64,000 nt of DNA from Euborellia annulipes (GCA_023213315.1 JAKCPI010031626.1:1-64000); one strand, 5' to 3'. Counted from the stretch's first letter, positions 44,308-56,741 are shown. Numbers and translations: made by a program. The notes: generated from the letters alone by a model not told the origin.

Positions 44308-45616
44308 TGCCAAAATTTTGAACAAATTTTTGAAGAGGTCGTTTTTGTGCAAAGTTTTTGCTAGTGTGAGATCCTCTTTAGATGCAGAATATAGGAGTTA
44401 AAATAGATTGTTTTATAAAAGGGTGTTCAAAGAATGAATTATAGATAGTGTTTGAGAGTTGATTAGTTGACATGTATGCATATAAATTTATATCTAGTAT
44501 TTTTTTTTTTTTAATAATTTTTTTATTTTATTTTGTAACTAATACTTTTTTTTTAGCGTGATTATTCTTTATATAAATAGTCACGCTCGATCAATCAATC
44601 AATCATCCGTCTACAACATGTATATTAATACATTCAAATAAGCTATATTAAATAAAAAAATACCTAAAATAGTTATGAATATTACAAAAATAAATATTAT
44701 AAAAAGAAGGGGTATGTAAACAATGCTTGAAAATGGATAGTAAAATAAAAAAGTAATGAATTTAATTTAAAGTCCCATCTTTTAAAATATTTTTTGTTTT
44801 TTTTAAAGCCAACTCTCTAGTTTTAGGGGTAAATATCAACGTGACCCCCAGGCGTCTTTTGTATAAACCGAGGAGATTTATTTTATGGTCAAAGTTCTGA
44901 AATTTGCGAAAGATTTGTAAGAAATTTTATTTACTTTTTTTTACTAAATAGATACTTTAGAGCAAAATGTTTCGGGATATTTTCAAAATATTGAAAAAAA
45001 GTTACTCATCACTTTGCACCTTTTTAGGAGTGTTTCTACTGACCATATTTAGTTATTTGCTGCTTCCGATATGTTATTTAGAAACCGTTGATTTCACCTA
45101 TGTATTAGTTATTTCAAGGTAAATCTCTTCTAAAGAAATTTAGATAAACTATTAAAATTCAGTAAGAAATTTTGAAAAAATGCTTTACATATCTCAATTT
45201 CGTTAAAAATAGAGATACGTCATGTTGTTTCTACAAAGATGAATTATTAATTTTGAAAAATTACGATGAGATATCTTAGAAATTCTTAAGATGTCGAATA
45301 TGTTAATATATAGATGAAATTTTCATGTTTATAATTCAAAAGACATGGAAAGGTGAGTCAAAGTCCTGGATTGCAAAATTAGAAAAAGACGTGTTTGGTG
45401 ACCATAACTAATATTATAATAAAAAAAAGATGAACGCTTAAAAAAAAATAAATAAATCAAGAATATGAAATACCTGTCACTTCGCAATTATTTCCTGTCT
45501 ATATTAATATCAATGGAATAATTTTTCAATGGTTTAATTATACCATGAAAAGGTAAGAAACTATTACGTATTTCATATAACAAATAAGAAAACTTTTCTA
45601 AACGAGATGTCAAATG
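44308..45616. other. AT-rich non-coding stretch
   Basis: Small hairpin AGCGTGA...TCACGCT at 44555-44587. No exon seen. Confidence 0.35.
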
Positions 45617-46013
45617 AAAAAAATCTGGTGGGACTGGTCAAACAGCACACAAATTTCTCTTTTCTTTCGGTAATCGAAAGTTGTGTTCTGTGCTTGTGAC
45701 ACCATATTTTTTTGTTGACATATATTTAGTTTCCGACAGTACAGTACATTTGAATTCAAGATGTAAAATTTATAAATATGGGAAAATATTTATAATTTGT
45801 TACCATGGCAACCATTTCTACTAAGGGCAAAATGAGAATAAACATTTTAATGAGCATCTAAAAAATAATTGATTTTTTAATTTTAATCAAAATCGTTGGA
45901 GCGATTTTGAGAAAATCAAAAAAACTGAAAAAGTAAATGAGTAAAGTACCAGTATTCTTTGGCCGATTTTGTTCAAAAGCTTCGGCTCACGTTTCACGAG
46001 AGTACCTAACATT

Positions 46014-46200
46014 CAGGGCCGGAACTAGGAGATTTTTTAGGAGGGGCAAAATTTAATTTGCCGCCCCCCTTAAAATTTTCTTTACAAAATTCATATCATT
46101 TTACCTTTTTTTTAAATCTTTCTTTAATTGCCGCCCCCCTGATATCTGCCCCCCGGGGCACACGCACCCACTGCCCCCCCCCCCCCTAGATCCGGCTCTG
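46014..46200. mobile_element. hAT-type MITE, 187 bp, perfect TSD CTAACATT
   Basis: CAGGGCCGGAACTAGGAG ... CTAGATCCGGCTCTG; duplications at 46006-46013 and 46201-46208. Interior TTGCCGCCCCCCTT-type words on both sides of a short AT core. Confidence 0.8.
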
Positions 46201-46234
46201 CTAACATTAAATATAAAATTCCATCCTCCTTGAT

Positions 46235-46636
46235 CAGAGGTCGGCAAACCGCGGCTCGCGAGCCGTATGCGGATCTTTTATACAAATCGTGTGGCTCTTG
46301 AGCCTGTCCAAAATATATATTTTAATTTTCCTGAAACAAATGGAAATTTCATTTATTAAAGTAAAAATATTATTTCTAAAAGAATTTTAAATGTGATAGA
46401 TTTGAAATTGATTAGATTTATATTAAAGTACCCAATTATATAAGACTGGCGCCTTTTCATTCAAACACACTAAGTTTTTTTTGAATTGAACATATATTTT
46501 AATTTTTATAAGTAAGTTATAATAATTCTATTTAGTAAAAATATTTTTATAAAAGTCCGATGCGGCTCTTGGTAAGATTTTGTAAAATTATTTACGGAAA
46601 AATGGCTCTCTGCTTAAAATAGGTTGCAGACCCCTG
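46235..46636. mobile_element. hAT-type MITE, 402 bp, TSD TCCTTGAT/TCCTAGAT
   Basis: CAGAGGTCGGCAAACCGCGG ... AGGTTGCAGACCCCTG. Internal CGGCTCGCGAGCCG near one end and TGCGGCTCTTGG near the other. The duplication has one mismatch. Confidence 0.7.
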
Positions 46637-46816
46637 TCCTAGATCTTTTCGGTCTTGAGATATTTTGTTCACAGACACCCAGATAGACCATTTTGCGGGA
46701 CCCACTTTTTTTGACTTAGGGGACCACAAATATGTATATCCATCAAAATCTCGACATCGAATTTTTAACATGAAACTAATAATTTAATTTCATATATAGG
46801 TAAGAGAAAGTAAAAA

Positions 46817-48166
46817 TCAAGAAAATGTTGACATTTATCGATTATAGTAATTGAGATTACAAACAGCATTGATATCAAGACCCAGAACAATCAAAATTTT
46901 TCCCATGAAACTGAAAGTGAAGCAGTCCATTTTGTGAAAAAATTGAGTTAGGAGTAATTCTCGATACAAATTACCATTAACTTTCTGTTTTTAATTAATT
47001 CAGCATAAATATCTTTTAATTATAAGTATAAATTTGTAACTAGAAATTTATATGGACTATATTTTTACAAATACTTTTAAACATAAACCCTTCAATAACG
47101 CGAATTAAAAACAAATGGATTTGCTCTACTTTCAAAATCAACGGTTTATATCTAAATTTAAACGAAATAACTTTGGAGGGGAGGCTCTCTGAATAATTAG
47201 CCTACTTGTTAAATCAAAACAACATGGAGATTTTAGTCGAAAAATGGGTTAATTTTCCTAGTTTTTGAAAGATAAATAACAAACCTGGCGCGGCCTTTTG
47301 TCAAATAAAAAAAATAAAATAAAATAACAAATCAAAGAGCAATAATTGAAAACAAAAAAAAAATGGAGATATCATTGGGTTTAGGAGACTTTGCAGCCAA
47401 GGAATTAAATAAAAAACTTGTATTTAATTATTAACCATCGATGATGTATATGAAAGCAACGATTGTCATCGAAATTAATTTCTTAATATCAAAATGGCCT
47501 TAGTTAAATATCGAAAGAGAGTGATTGAAAACATTCACTTTTTTTGCTCTTATGTATTTTTCTCATTAAGAGATCCCACTTAAATCTTGAATGACCATGT
47601 CTAATTTGTCTTAGTTAGCTTTTATAAAAAAAAAGATTTTTTTTAAATTTAAATTATACTTCTTAAGTAAGTGTCAAGATTCACTTCCGATTTCCTTGGA
47701 TTATATTTAAACGATGACGAATAATTTCATCTTTTTGCTACAGGAGATAGGTTCTTTTTTATAGTCTAACTAACCTTCAAATTTTTATTAATATTTATGA
47801 TTATGATAGAACATTAACTAAGGAAATTCAATCCTTAAAAAAAAAAAAAATTATAATATTAAATTATTATACATTTTTTTTTTTTGTGAATAATGTATTT
47901 TGGTAATCATTTGAGAAAATTCATTGTTTGTAAAGTAGTCAAATAAAAATTAAGATGCATGTATATTCATTATGTTTATAAATTCTATTTTATTGTATTA
48001 AATGAATCAGATTAAAACTTAATTTAATTTTGATTAAACAAATTGAAAATTCAATATATCTAGGAGTTATTAATTGAGATTCCAATAAAATTAAGCCCTC
48101 CTCCATGGGTCCAAAAATGTAATTGAAATAGAGTTGTCCCATCTTATTTAGTGTCCTCCAGAGAGA
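46817..48166. other. AT-rich non-coding stretch
   Basis: Nothing recognised. Confidence 0.35.
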
Positions 48167-48388
48167 GAAGGTTGGATAAAAGGAACCGGGAAGAACCAGA
48201 AAGAAGGATTAGTTCGTGAGCTAGAAATGAACGCAGATTGAGGAGTTAGAGTTAGGAAATAATGTAACTTTCCGGGGTGCCGGTAGATGGCTACGGCTAG
48301 AGGCTAGTTGGGTTTGAGGTGTGTGTCTTCGTGCACGAAAGGACCTCGGGTAAATAAACGGGGATCCCGATAGGAATTTCAATAAATA
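48167..48388 (+). repeat. Dispersed repeat H, LTR-like
   Basis: GGTTGGATAAAAGGAACCGG ... GGTTTGAGGTGTGTGTCTTC ... TAAATAAACGGGGATCCCGA, GGAATTTCAA; a second copy is at 56.52 kb. A TATA-like word followed about 180 bp later by AATAAA suggests a solo LTR or LTR fragment, but TG...CA ends were not identified. Confidence 0.5.
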
Positions 48389-49252
48389 AATATCTTTTAA
48401 TAAAAGATAAAAAATTATATAAAAAAAATTAAGGAATAACGATTACATCTTCTTATTCTATCTTTAAAATGATTCCCACCCACTCATCCCGATGCTTTCC
48501 AAATAATTATATCGTACGGTCACGATGGACAAGAATACAAACCGATTTACGAGTGAATTAAAATCCAATTTAGACTTTAGAATAGTTTATCTCAATTTTC
48601 ATCAACTCTGTAACTTTAGTAGTTGAACAAATCTTTTATGTATCTTACTATTCGTCAAATAATACCTAGTTATATTAATATTATTAAGTACAGTAATAAC
48701 TGAGGTAACCATAGGGTTTACCAGCACGTGTATTCACCACAAAAGTTTTAATATGGTATACAATTTAAGAAAGGTTTTAAATTCTATTCTAATAAAAATT
48801 GAGCAATTAAACCTAAAAGAGAAAAATTTTGGATTTATGTAATATAAATATTGCAATATCTTAATCAATGGTCAGTGATTTAATGCCAACATCCCAGATG
48901 TAGATAAAAAAAAAAAAAAAAACAATATTTATATTTGAAGAAGATTCCTTTCTACGAGTCTATTTATATTTATTTTAAGCATTTTTACCGGAAACAAAAA
49001 AGTTTTGTACTGTCTATTAATAGGGCCTATCAAAAAAATTATTAAATTATTAATTTATTATATTCAAATTATAAACAAGCTACTGTTGTTTCGAATAGAG
49101 GTAAATATCTCACTTCATTCTTCCTCATATCTAAGAAACCACTCAAGTATTATATTAATATAAGGAGACGAGGAAGTATCACATTTACTTATTTGAAGAC
49201 AGGGTATGTAAGATCAGTTGCTTGTATAATAATTTTTAAACGAAAAAGACAG

Positions 49253-49718
49253 ATTCTAAAATAAAATTAAACAATTAAATGTTTTCGTAAACAAGGGGGA
49301 GCGGGATGGCTTATTATTTCTGATAATGAGGAGGGGATCTCAAAAGATTTTCTGAAATGGTTCGTTCTCCGTTCTTACCAATCAAATTTAAATTATATTC
49401 AATTTTATTATAAGGACCGTCGGCCAAAAAAATAAATATTTTTGCCTAAATAGCTGAGCATTCCATTAATGCAATTCTTATAAAAATTCTAAAATAAAAT
49501 TAAACAATTAAATGTTTTCGTAAACAAGGGGGAGCGGGATGGCTTATTATTTCTGATAATGAGGAGGGGATCTCAAAAAGATTTTCTGAAATGGTTCGTT
49601 CTCCGTTCTTACCAATCAAATTTAAATTATATTCAATTTTATTATAAGGACCGTCGGCCAAAAAATAAATATTTTTGCCTAAATAGCTGAGCATTCCATG
49701 AATGCAATTTTTATAAGA
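49253..49718. repeat. Tandem duplication of a 233-bp unit
   Basis: ATTCTAAAATAAAATTAAAC starts both units (49253 and 49486), which are nearly identical through GGACCGTCGGCC and GAGCATTCCAT. The second unit runs into an inverted copy of its own end (49690-49735) and a further inverted piece near 49855-49900. Confidence 0.8.
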
Positions 49719-50048
49719 ATTGCATTCATGGAATGCTCAGCTACTTTGTCATATTGGATGGGAGAAATTAACTTTTTGCAAAACATCTGTTGATATTATT
49801 GAAGATGATTTCATATGACTGTCATCGAAATATCTACAAATAAACGGATAATACGCAAAAGCATTTATTTTTTGGCCTACGGTCCTCATAATTAAATTGA
49901 TTTATCCATTCACCCATCTACAAACAATTTAAATTATATTAGCATTCAATTAATTTAAATAAATATGAACAGGTTACAACGGTTATCGTCTCATAAATAT
50001 TGATCTAATTGTCTCTGATAACGAAGACAAAAAAAAAAAAATACACTT

Positions 50049-50914
50049 AGGGCCGGTCTTTTCATCTTTGGGTAGCACGTTAACCTATGGGTAGTGTGCA
50101 ATGCAGAAACCCTGTTCCAGGGAATAAACTCTCTTCAGTATTAAAGGTTTTTTGAAGTTTTATACTTAATAAAGACATAAAATATAAAAATTATTAAAAA
50201 TAAAAAGTGAAATTAATTCAAATAAATATTATAAGTTAAAATAATTAATTTTAAAAAAATTATTATTTTTACTAAAATTTAAAATTTGAAATGCTTTAGT
50301 TGAAGCTCGTCTCGCCAGAGTGCGCCAGAGGGAGTTGGCCAACCCTCGAACATGGTTTCAACTCGGCTATTAGAATATATTCAAATAATCATCTTCAACG
50401 CTTTGCCAAATATCCTAGAAATATAATCCTGACTGACATAAAATGAATAATAACAAAAAAAAGGGATAGATTGAAGAATGCCTCTGTTATTTTTATGCGT
50501 GAAGTTACGATGCTGGTGCCAGCCTTGTGTTCCTAATATCACCCCTTTGCTAAATCGTACCCAGAGCTTTTGGCTCAGACTAATTTAACAGAGAGCTTGG
50601 CAAAAAATTCAACATATATACATATACATATACTCCAAGGCTGGGTTATGCAAATAAAAAGCAAATGGCTGCCTCAGTTACCAGTGGACCTAACCTTTTG
50701 CATATTGTAAAATAGATCACATCTCATCACTTTATTGATAAAATAAGTTGAATCAAAATAAAAATAACAAATATATCTACTTCTTTTTTAAATAAAATGA
50801 TGGGATGTCATATATTTTACTTTAAGAATAAAAATGAAGAGGGTTTCTGCACTACAAAAAAAAGCACTTTAACAGACACTTCGCTAACTACCCAAACATG
50901 AAAAGACCGGCCCT
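50049..50914. mobile_element. DNA transposon-like element, about 27-bp TIRs
   Basis: AGGGCCGGTCTTTTCAT with CTTTGGGTAG, and inverse CTACCCAAACATGAAAAG, ACCGGCCCT; subterminal CAGAAACCCTGTTC/GAGGGTTTCTG also pair. No transposase frame, so non-autonomous. Flanks (CACTT/TAAAA) do not settle the superfamily. Confidence 0.65.
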
Positions 50915-50972
50915 TAAAATGTAATGATCCATATGATCAACACCGGGTAATTAACCAGCTTGTTTTAATTAG

Positions 50973-51138
50973 TTTTTTAAGGTCTTTTTGGGCATCGGAG
51001 GCCATTTAGACCCCGTCTCTATTTATTTCAATTGATTAGTATCCAATTCAAATTAAATTTTGTCGCCTGGGACGAGAGGCGAACCCTTTACCATTGGTAT
51101 CAGAAGCCACTACTCTACCTCTGAGCCCTAGGTCAAGA
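50973..51138 (-). repeat. SINE family B
   Basis: AAGGTCTTTTTGGGCATC ... CAATTGATTAGTATCCAATT ... GAGGCGAACCCTTTACC ... CTCTGAGCCCTAGGTCAA; head and tail both present. Confidence 0.7.
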
Positions 51139-52140
51139 GATTTTTGTATTGAAGTAGGCCTATTCATGTCTAACTATAATAATTAACTTTCTCTCTAAAA
51201 AGTTTTGGTTTATTTTGATAAACTCAACGTTTGTTATTAGTTATAAAAACATATAAATAATAATAACAAGTGTTTACATTAGCATATCATCATGTTTAAA
51301 TATTAATACAAATATGCTTGTCTCAATTGCACCACTAAACTCTCTTCTTCAAATCTGCAAATTTCGCAATAATATTGACATTGTTGCAAATGAGTGTTTT
51401 TTTATATTTCTGACCTTTTCTTTTAATATTATGATAAAATTTATCGTCAATTTTCCAGAATTCATCTTTTTAAACGCTTTCAAATTCGATTGATAATGAT
51501 TAATGAATGAAAGGATCAATAATCTAAACCTTGAAGAAAACAATTTAATTATTAGTTCTGTAGTGAGGTTCTATTTGATTGAAGTGATGCAACAAAGATC
51601 ATTACAACAATTCACTTCTGCTCCCTAGTCCGGGATGATTAGTTCGATCTGAACTGACCCTGGACACTTTCATAAAATGGACCAAAGTCTATTATTAAAT
51701 ACTATCTCTTTGTTCTTTGTTAAGTTAATAATAAACTAATGAAACTTGACTTAATTGCTTTTTCATCCTCTTTTTTTTAGAATGAATTGATTAACATTTC
51801 TGCTTGAAAAATTCCGTAGAAAATTACTTGAGAAGGTAATTTTAAAATACAAATCTAAAATTTTGATATTAAAAAAAAAAAATAAATATAATAATGTGAA
51901 TTAATCTTAGTAAATAAATTATGGAAAAAGTCATTAGCTAATAATTACTTTCTAAATAAATAAATAATAATATATTTGGTTAAAAGGAATTAATTTTTAT
52001 GCCAAGGCAACAAAAATGATTTATTATGTAATTTAGTAAGGAAAAAAATTATTAAAATAACGTTAATTTTAGTAAAGAATGCATTTATCAACAATTAAGA
52101 TAAACTTGAATTCAAATCCAGGATCACTGGTTTAATTGGA
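51139..52140. other. AT-rich non-coding stretch
   Basis: Nothing recognised. Confidence 0.35.
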
Positions 52141-52262
52141 ACATGTTATGCATAAAGGAACCAAGCGCCATTATGATAAGACCGCCATCTTGTAGGGAAA
52201 AAGAAGATCTACCTCTTTATTTAAATCACAACATTATTACTCTTTGTGCTTTTTTCCTCCAA
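52141..52262 (+). mobile_element. MITE half (family G)
   Basis: ATGTTATGCATAAAGGAACC, AAGCGCCATTATGAT, CCGCCATCTTGTAGGG, CTTTATTTAAATCACAAC. Confidence 0.55.
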
Positions 52263-52784
52263 GCTGTTTAACCTTGCAGTGAGCAGCCTCAGATGCACAG
52301 GACTGTTACAGATAAAAAAAAATCACCCAATTAAATTATTGCAAACCAGCGTTGAGGATGACCTAGAATCGAACCTGGAATTGAAACGTCAGCCGTAAGG
52401 GCATTTAATTTAATAGATTGACTGCATTGCTATTAAGCCTACATTCCCACTTCGGCAATTAAAAATTAATTAAATAACTATTAGAGTGAGGTGGATAGCT
52501 GAGTAGATATTGTAGTAAGGAGGAAAGAAAAAGGGGGGTTGGCCGAAGTTTTTTTGTTTTTTTTGGCGCTCTTCCCACCGTTTTGTTTGTCAGATATACC
52601 ACCTTCTTGGGGGATGGGGCCTATCAACATCCTTCAAAATAAAAATGGAAAATTCGATTATGGAATATATTTTTTTTTTATTTGTAACAAGCACCAAGTG
52701 GGGGGGGTAGGGGGGGGTTGTAAATAACTATTGGCTACCTTTTATCAAATAAAATTTAAATTGCTTCAATGCAATTAATGCATT
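52263..52784. other. Non-coding stretch with SINE relics
   Basis: Reverse B-box-like GAATCGAACCTGGAATT at about 52368 and A-box-like GGATAGCTGAGTAG at about 52492 suggest an old SINE. Poly-G near 52700. Confidence 0.35.
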
Positions 52785-53175
52785 ATATTATAACTAGCCG
52801 AGGCGCCCGCTTCGCCCCCCTGGACCACCCGCCAGCAGACTCGGGCCTGCCTGCGGCGGACCCTCGCCTTTTCTTAATTATGAGAAGCTTCACGTCTAGA
52901 CAGGGGGCTTCGTCCCCTGGACCTCCCTCTCCTGGCTCGGGTCTAGTACACACAAAAGGAAAGAACACATAAATATTTCTCTATACATTTCCTATGGGAG
53001 AAATCGTAACTGTAAATTGTTGTAGGAATCTTGGGATGAAAATAATTTTCCTGTAATCCCTAGAAGGTCCTCTTTAAGCATAAAAAATTTCGTTTCAAAA
53101 ATTTTGAAGGTGCCCAAATAGAGCGTGTCAGACAGACAGACGGATAATAGCGAATTATATAAATAGATAATCAAG
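52785..53175 (+). repeat. Repeat with GC-rich head (ACTAGCCGAGGCGCCCGC) and GAGCGTGTCAGACAGACAGA tail
   Basis: The GC-rich first 170 bp (tccccctggacc-type words) give antisense open frames that are not genes. It ends with GACGGATAATAGCGAATTAT and ATAAATAGATAA. The head recurs at 9.2 kb. Superfamily unknown. Confidence 0.5.
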
Positions 53176-54591
53176 TAATAAAATTGTCAGGGAATTAATT
53201 AAAAACATACTAATTGCGGCTACAGAGGTCATTTATACTTCACAAATTTCACATATTTATAGTGTAAATAAACAATATTCATGGCCTTTGACGAAAGCTA
53301 AACAGACAAGACCACCCATCCGAGATTCATCACTGTTTGATTTAATGATGTTCTTTTCTTCAGCCCGCCAACAATTAATAATTTAATGTTTGAGTTAAAA
53401 TGGGTTACCAGAGATAATCGAAAGGTAAAACACGTAATTAATTATCAAAAGAGAAATTATAATATCCGTTTAGAAAAAAAAATCTCATGGGAAAAAATAT
53501 ATAAAAAAAGTTTATTATTTCGATTATTTCTTAAATACAGTTGTCACTTCCTTAAATGATTTTGCATTTTTAATATTTCAAAGCCATGTTTTTATTTAAT
53601 TCATCTCCTTTTGAGCTAAGGATAAAGTAAAAACAAATTTTGTTTTTATTTTACATAAAAAATATATATTGGCTATGTAGGACAAAGATATTTTAGGTGC
53701 AATCTGAATATTTGAATACAAATTATGAGGAAGGGACTAGACTGACAAGATTAAAGCTCATAATTGTCTATCTGAGGAATGTACAACTCAAATATTGACA
53801 CCAACTCATCAAATCCAATGACTGAATTGTGATTAAATCAGTCATAGTTAGTCATTCCAGAAGGTAAATATCTTAAAGGTATTGGGTCACTAAATTAACT
53901 GAACCATTACATTTCAGGGATAGATTATAATTTTTTATATTAATTAAATTACTTGCACATTAAGTAATGACCAATCATGCTTCCATTCAAAAAAAAAGAT
54001 AATTAAATTAAATCAAATCACGAAAAAAAAAACAATATTAGCTAGGTGGGCTTTTTTTTCAAGATTGGATAATTTTTTATGGACAAAAGAATTTGAATTA
54101 TTTTAATTTAAGATTAATCCGAATTCTATTTTATATTGATGAAAGCTGGTAACCATTTGCTAAGCTAAATTATAATGCGGTCTCTTGAATTTTAATCAAT
54201 CTTTATCATTAATCTATTCTCAATTAATATGCGTTCTGTTATTTTGTTAAACGAAATTATTAATCACTCTAAGAAATTACTCTCGTGATATGTATGATAA
54301 TTTACTTCAATAAACGCCAAATATACGATATAGGGAATATTCTCTTGGGAGTTTATATATAACCGATACCAGTTACAAACGTCTACTATCGAATATGAAA
54401 AAGTAAAAAAACGTATTTTTTAAATAATAATTGAAATCATACACTAAGTCAGGCCTTCTTAAAGAGGTGGGCCGCGGCCCTCTAGGGAACCATGGATTAC
54501 CCGCGAAGAGTCGCAAATGAAACAATGCACTCATTAATCAAAACATAATATCCGTGTTTTTTTTTTTTCACGCTTTTACTGTTAACATTCG
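53176..54591. other. AT-rich non-coding stretch
   Basis: Nothing recognised. Confidence 0.35.
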
Positions 54592-54595
54592 TTAA

Positions 54596-55001
54596 GGTGC
54601 GCGTCTCGAAAAACCGTTAGAAGATGATTCAGTAGCGAGTTACTCGAGGCGGCAAGAGATGGCGTTAATTTTTCTCATAGGAATACAATGAATTTATTCC
54701 ATTTCATTTGAAAGATTCCAGCTAATTAATTAAGGGTAAATAAATAATTATTTTTTAACACAATGATTACTAATTTAATTATCTATAAGTTATAGAGCGA
54801 ATTTTTTTTTTTTTTTTTAATTTCTTTTATTTAATGTAATTAATCTAAAAAAAAAAAATTATTTTTTCGAAAATCAAAAAAAAGGGCTTCTATAAGTTGT
54901 AGATATTTTAAATAGCTTTAAATTAAAAAAAATTTGAGGTTGATAGCTTCAAAATTGTGGCCGCTGGAATCTCCCAAAATTAGCACCCCGAGACGCGCAC
55001 C
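54596..55001. mobile_element. MITE with TTAA target duplication
   Basis: GGTGCGCGTCTCG ... CGAGACGCGCACC, a perfect 13-bp inverted repeat, flanked on both sides by TTAA (54592-54595, 55002-55005). 406 bp, non-coding. TTAA duplication suggests piggyBac-type mobilisation; a TA-target reading is possible. Confidence 0.75.
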
Positions 55002-55079
55002 TTAATGCAGGTATTGACTAGTATTTGTATGCGTATACGAAATTCAAGTTTTTTTTTTAACTTTGAAATTCTTGTATTT

Positions 55080-55460
55080 CTCTACCCAATATAGGAGGAG
55101 GCAAATGGCTAAGCCGGCTAAGCTGCGGATTACGGAGTCCGAAGTCTCAACACGACTCGGGTTCGAATCCAGCTTGCCGCAAATAATTCAAACATTGCCG
55201 AAGTCTCCTCAAAGGGTAGGAAAGTGGGAAAAATCTCACCCCACAGACACAAAGGGCCCAATTAGATGTGGCCTAAGTGCCTTACAATGAGGATTGCTCT
55301 GACTGGGTAACCGAGGAACTGCCCGGGTGGCTGAGAAGGAGCTGCACCTCCGACTGGGTAACCCGGGATCTGAAAAAGGTTGTGGGCCGGGTGGCTGAGG
55401 AAGAGCAATACCTCATAAAATCCAAATCCATCCTACCCAATATAGCTGATAATTTTAAAT
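55080..55460 (+). repeat. SINE with a class-II (Leu/Ser-like) tRNA head
   Basis: GGCAAATGGCTAAGCCGGCT (A box) ... GGATTACGGAGTCCGAAG (anticodon arm) ... GACTCGGGTTCGAATCC (B box) ... TTGCCGC. The extra arm between anticodon and T arm is long. A non-tRNA body follows with CTGACTGGGTAACC repeated and GGGTGGCTGAG twice, ending in an A-rich tail. Confidence 0.7.
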
Positions 55461-56519
55461 AAAATAAAAAAATAAAGATTCTGATACTTTGTTCCGTTAG
55501 TATACTAGCCTAAAAAGACTACGTATATATATTTCTCTCAGAGTGAATTGTGGTAAATCGTAAAATAATAGAAGCTGAGAAATAGAAGGAGGAAATCGGC
55601 TGCTTCTTTGAATTGATGCTCTTTATTTAGGTGTGTGTAGGTCGGTCGGTGGTCCTCCCATTTATCTCCGGCCCCCGAGTGCCATTAGGTTGGTCGCTAT
55701 TTCTCGCCTTGAACGTTGCTTTCTTCCGGTGGCTAATCGGTAATTAATCTTACGCGAGCTAATGCACATTCCTGGCTCCACCTTGCTTGCTCTTAAACCT
55801 CCCTTCTCCCTCCTCCGAAAACCTCTTTCATTCTCATCCCCTTCTCAAAAGCTTCTAAAATTTCAACGGAAACTGGACACCTATGATGATTCATTGTACA
55901 TTAGGGACATTTTCAATATAGACATATGTTGGATATTGATCTATTGCTGTTGATATTGTATCTCTAAACATATAGGGTGTTTGAAAAAATTTACATTGAT
56001 GAGTCAGAGGTGTGTGAAATAAGAGGAGATTAATATTTATTTCTGCATTATTTTACGAAAAAAAAAATTATTTTATAATTTTAGAAAATACCTAATTTCT
56101 ATTTAATATTTAATGAAATGGATTCATCTTCTTCTTTTCCTTGCCATTTTATCTTTTAAATTTTATTTTTTAGGCCTAACCCAAAAATAAATAATAATCA
56201 CAGGATTTTAAATGGGCAATCCCTGTTTCTCTTAATTGTTGCTGAAGCTTTAAATTTATTAGTAAACAAAAGGCAATTTCAGATGTAGAAAATAGAAGTC
56301 AAGATAATTGATGGTGCGATGTCTGTAGGAATTTTCTTTGTATGCGACAAGTCCCCGAGTATTGGTCATTGTCAATGATCCATGTTCTTAGTTAATAATA
56401 TTTAATTTTAAAATAAGTTTTAAATGTGTTCCCTCTCAGTGATGCATTCTTCGAAATGAGTAGACTACACACCGGTGGTGAAGGAGTCCCTCCTCAAACT
56501 ATGACATCCTCACTAGCAT
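55461..56519. other. Non-coding stretch with a pyrimidine-rich island
   Basis: 55620-55880 is GC-richer and pyrimidine-rich on the plus strand. No convincing exon. Confidence 0.3.
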
Positions 56520-56741
56520 AGAAGAGGTTGAATAAAAGGAGCCGGGTGGAACCAGAAATAAGGATTAGTTCACTAGCTAGAAATTAACTAAGGAGGAGGA
56601 GTTAGAGATAGAAAATGAAGTAACTTCACTGGGTGCTGGTAGATGGTTACAGCCAAATGCCGGTTGGGTTTGAGGTGTGTGTCTTTGTGCACAGAAGCAC
56701 CTCGGATAAATAAACGGGGATCCCGATAGGAATTTCAAATG
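56520..56741 (+). repeat. Dispersed repeat H, second copy
   Basis: Collinear with 48.17-48.39 kb: GAGGTTGAATAAAAGGAGCC ... CGGTTGGGTTTGAGGTG ... ATAAATAAACGGGGATCC. Confidence 0.5.

Larger units (their letters stand above)
45617..46816 (-). mobile_element. Helentron/DINE-1-like element interrupted by two hAT-type MITEs
   Basis: Hairpin end AAAAAATCTGGTGGGACTGG at left, closing GGTAAGAGAAAGTAAAAA at right. Removing 46014-46208 and 46235-46644 restores a body collinear with the 30.1-kb copy. Confidence 0.65.

Noticed and set aside
49780..49850. Another hammerhead (TTGAAGATGATTTC ... CATCGAAATATC)
   Set aside because: Resembles the core but helix I does not pair; a similar block at 18.79 kb (minus) also fails. 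Possibly related relics.
52769..52972. GC-rich open frames on both strands
   Set aside because: They lie in the GC-rich head of a dispersed repeat that recurs at 9.2 kb.
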